From an uncultured Thalassospira sp. (GTDB lineage Bacteria; Pseudomonadota; Alphaproteobacteria; Rhodospirillales_A; Thalassospiraceae), in the NCBI GenBank assembly GCA_946885765.1, contig CAMPHD010000098.1:1-9500 (forward strand): 9,500 nt of DNA, written 5' to 3'. Positions 7,561-9,500 of the stretch are shown here, piece by piece. Position numbers and translations under genes: made by a program. The stretch's first letter is position 1. Each line of letters starts with the position of its first letter. Below the pieces are notes generated by a model. That model had not been told where the DNA came from. It saw only the letters and a program-made list of their open reading frames with translations, and searched no databases.

Positions 7561-7839
7561 TGACCTTTGTTGATTGCGCGAATCATCATCACGGTTCGCA
7601 ATTGCGAAACATTTCAGGACAGAAAATCCATTGAGCCAAGAGGGTAAAGGGTCATCGACCGGCATCGCAAATGACGCGTCGATTAGCTATGGTTGTGCAC
7701 GAATTTTCATCCGCAAGATTACGGACCATAGCAATAGCCACCAGAAGATAAATACGTTTGACGGCGATCAGACTCGACTTGACGAGCATCACGCGATTGT
7801 CAAATCACGGGACAAGCCGGTTCCCAAAATACTTGCGGG

Positions 7840-9500
7840 CTATATGACCTCGGCGTCCCCGAACACAACATTGTCTTCCGAGAACTCCGCCAGATCGACA
7901 TTCTCGATCAAAACGCCATAGTCATAATGCCGACCGTCACTGAAATCGACATAAAGCCCTGCATCGGTTTCCTCGGCATGGGTCAGAAAGTCGGCATAAT
8001 CGTGGATACCGCTTTTTTCCTGAAACTCGCTACCCAATGCCAATCGGTCACCGTTCGGCCCGGCTTCGAAATCGGCAATGCGATCACGTTCGGCACCGCC
8101 TTCGAATACCCGCCATAAAAACGTATCCGTCCCGTCATCCTGTGGATAGTCGGCATTGTTACCGCGCAAATAATCATTGCCATCGCCACCCTCGATAACA
8201 TCGTGGCCGCCACCGCCATGCAGAACGTCATGCCCGTCCCCGCCGCGCAGGATATCGTCCCCGAAATGCCCTTGCAGAATGTTCCGACCGGCATCCCCGG
8301 CCAGGACATCATCCCCGGTCGTGCCAAACAGGTTTTCGACATTGTAAACGACGTCCCCCTCGGCCTCTCCACCGTGAAAATCGCCCGTTGCCAGATCAAC
8401 CTGGACACCCGTTTCGCCGTTGTAACGCAAAGTATCACTACCCGCACCGCCATCGACATAATCACTGTCAGCACCGGGACTTAGTTCATCATCACCGTCA
8501 CCGCCAGAAAGGGTATCACTGCCTTCACGGCCAGTCAGTTGATCATCCCCCCTGCCGCCAAAGATGATATCGTCACCCGGCTCGTTGCCGAGATAATCAC
8601 CATACAGAAAATCGTCGCCGTCACCGCCAACCAGAAAATCACTGCCGCCACGCCCCCAAAGGACGTTACCTGCATCGTCGCCAAGCAGAATGTCGTCGAA
8701 CGGACTGCCTTCTACGATTTCAATATCGACAAGCCGATCACCCTGCGCCTCACCCCCAAGACCGGTACCGGCTTCCAGATCAATGGCTACCCCTTCGGTT
8801 GCTGTATCCGTATCGTAATTGGCGCTATCACCTTTACCAGAACCACCATCAAGCAGATCGGCCCCGGACCCGCCTGTCAGCTCGTCATTGCCACCGGCAC
8901 CAAACAGCTCATCGTCCCCGGCACCGCCCATAAAGGTATCGGCAAATCCGCCGCCCTCGATCAAATCGTCGCCGCCACCGCCATCCAGGACGTTCCAATA
9001 CTGGCTGTCACCCTGCAAATGATCATCATATTCCGAACCAAGGACATTCACCGGATTGACAAAGGTATCACCTTCAGCGTCGCCGCCTGACCCGGTGTCG
9101 GTTTCAAGATCAATCATCACCGCAGCATCAGAACCGGCATAGCTTACGGTACTTACACCACTAAGATTGAAATGATCAGCCCCCGCCCCACCCTCGACCG
9201 TGCTCCACCAGCCTGTGATGACATCGTCATGCGCACTGCCAATCAAATCGAAGGATACGGTGTAATCATCGAGCGTCACGCGATCACCTTCGGCATCGCC
9301 GCCCGATGCCGCAAAACTGCTACTGGTTCGATAATACCCGATATCGATACCCTGATCGGACCCGGCATAGGACAATGTCGCGCGTTGACCGTTCTCGTCC
9401 GAAAAAATGAATTCATCCGCACCCGCCCCGCCTTCAAGAGTATCGTGCCCACCCCCCCCCTGGATCACCACCACCCCCTCCAAAACGTAAAATCGGTGAT
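7840..9500 (-). CDS. RTX (hemolysin-type calcium-binding repeat) protein, C-terminal part, type I secretion substrate
   Basis: The frame is open to the right edge, so the 5' end is missing; 552 codons are present. No ATG or convincing ribosome binding site exists near the edge, so a TTG at 9483 is not a likely start. The protein is acidic and packed with about two dozen nonapeptides of the GGxGxDxUx type (for example GGDGDDFLY, GGAGSDTLR, GGDGHDVLH), which bind calcium and form parallel beta-rolls outside the cell. Four longer modules of about 50-60 residues interrupt the arrays. After the last array come a DRIADFEAG-type motif, seen before the ends of serralysin-like and other RTX proteins, and a final segment of about 60 residues (YVDFSDG, GVLIENVDLAEF). 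That segment resembles uncleaved C-terminal type I secretion signals. The missing N-terminal part would decide whether it is an enzyme, adhesin or S-layer-like protein. No secretion genes are in the window. The frame near 9450-9480 may contain an indel. Confidence 0.88.
   Translation of the reverse strand, partial: HRFYVLEGVVVIQGGGGHDTLEGGAGADEFIFSDENGQRATLSYAGSDQGIDIGYYRTSSSFAASGGDAEGDRVTLDDYTVSFDLIGSAHDDVITGWWSTVEGGAGADHFNLSGVSTVSYAGSDAAVMIDLETDTGSGGDAEGDTFVNPVNVLGSEYDDHLQGDSQYWNVLDGGGGDDLIEGGGFADTFMGGAGDDELFGAGGNDELTGGSGADLLDGGSGKGDSANYDTDTATEGVAIDLEAGTGLGGEAQGDRLVDIEIVEGSPFDDILLGDDAGNVLWGRGGSDFLVGGDGDDFLYGDYLGNEPGDDIIFGGRGDDQLTGREGSDTLSGGDGDDELSPGADSDYVDGGAGSDTLRYNGETGVQVDLATGDFHGGEAEGDVVYNVENLFGTTGDDVLAGDAGRNILQGHFGDDILRGGDGHDVLHGGGGHDVIEGGDGNDYLRGNNADYPQDDGTDTFLWRVFEGGAERDRIADFEAGPNGDRLALGSEFQEKSGIHDYADFLTHAEETDAGLYVDFSDGRHYDYGVLIENVDLAEFSEDNVVFGDAEVI
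8290..9381 (-). repeat. Four diverged protein-level modules between RTX arrays
   Basis: Copies lie at about 9381-9208, 9150-9004, 8823-8674 and 8433-8290. Shared pattern: a short strand with SYAGS or YNGET, then VxIDLxTGTG, then GG(D/E)AEGD, then xVxVxGSxxDDxLxGD. The first copy lacks the IDL motif and carries a serine-rich insertion instead. The DNA of the copies is clearly diverged, so this is an old duplication kept at protein level rather than a recent tandem repeat. Such modules are common in large alphaproteobacterial RTX proteins. Spacing between copies is irregular because the nonapeptide arrays between them differ in length. Confidence 0.7.

Larger units (their letters stand above)
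7262..7839. other. Gene-free intergenic region between the RTX gene and glutamate dehydrogenase
   Basis: This 578-bp stretch carries no credible protein gene. The short open frames have non-ATG starts, no ribosome binding sites and no recognisable content. Proceeding in the direction of transcription (right to left) it holds: a weak hairpin after the RTX stop (7792-7809, stem CGCGATT/AATCACG, no T run); a nested inverted repeat (7515-7560); a small hairpin GGTTCG/CGAACC (7483-7501), followed on the minus strand after about 14 bases by a run of nine T (7468-7460); and the twin hairpins of the dehydrogenase leader. The dehydrogenase promoter must lie in this region. I could not identify a -35/-10 pair with confidence, and I saw no sigma54 (GG-N10-GC) element. 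Confidence 0.6.

Noticed and set aside
7477..7665. A 62-codon minus-strand frame upstream of the dehydrogenase gene
   Set aside because: It is short, has no convincing ribosome binding site, spans the inverted repeats described above and has no recognisable motif. A leader peptide cannot be excluded but is not supported.
7574..7921. A 115-codon plus-strand frame starting in the intergenic region
   Set aside because: It starts with TTG without a ribosome binding site, runs antisense into the end of the RTX gene and shows no recognisable features.
8539..9090. A 183-codon plus-strand open frame rich in Ile, Val and Ala opposite the RTX repeats
   Set aside because: Reverse-complemented Gly/Asp repeat codons produce long stop-free frames. 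Its periodic composition mirrors the RTX repeats and is not independent evidence of a gene.
7840..9480. Periodic short repeats that at first glance resemble a CRISPR or tandem DNA array
   Set aside because: The periodicity is 27 bases, matching RTX nonapeptide codons. Repeats are diverged at DNA level and lie in one open frame, with no constant repeat and unique spacers.

Overview
The window reads like chromosomal DNA of a moderately GC-rich alphaproteobacterium. A marine Rhodospirillales-type genome such as Thalassospira is my guess. The basis is the 180-kDa-class NAD-glutamate dehydrogenase, the codon usage and the company of a MexEF-like RND pump; this is inference, not a database match. 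All five genes I can support lie on the minus strand, so the window is best read from high to low coordinates. Two of the five are cut by the window edges.

Right part (7840-9500): the C-terminal half or more of a large acidic, glycine/aspartate-rich RTX protein. It has about two dozen degenerate calcium-binding nonapeptides, interrupted by four copies of a longer beta-type module, and a C-terminus typical of type I secretion substrates. Its 5' end lies beyond the window. The reading frame near the edge (a run of nine C, then G/T-rich sequence) looks suspicious.

Middle (2426-7840): a gene-free stretch of about 580 bp with several inverted repeats, then a complete 1611-codon NAD-dependent glutamate dehydrogenase gene. 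Two adjacent hairpins with the same GCAAA loop sit just before its ribosome binding site. A strong intrinsic terminator lies 23 bp after its stop codon.

Left part (1-2203): an efflux locus in the order TetR-family regulator, membrane fusion protein, RND inner-membrane pump (only the first 54 codons are in the window). A good sigma70-type promoter precedes the regulator gene. An 18-bp palindrome fills its -35/-10 spacer, the classical layout for autorepression. A second palindrome lies between the regulator and the adaptor gene. The likely circuit is that the TetR protein represses its own promoter and the pump genes until a toxic ligand, or oxidation of one of its seven cysteines, releases it.

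The three blocks (secreted RTX protein, glutamate catabolism, efflux) look like independent transcription units that are merely neighbours. I found no tRNA, rRNA, insertion sequence, CRISPR array or other mobile element. The most unusual items are the paired GCAAA-loop leader of the dehydrogenase gene and the nested alternative inverted repeats upstream of it.
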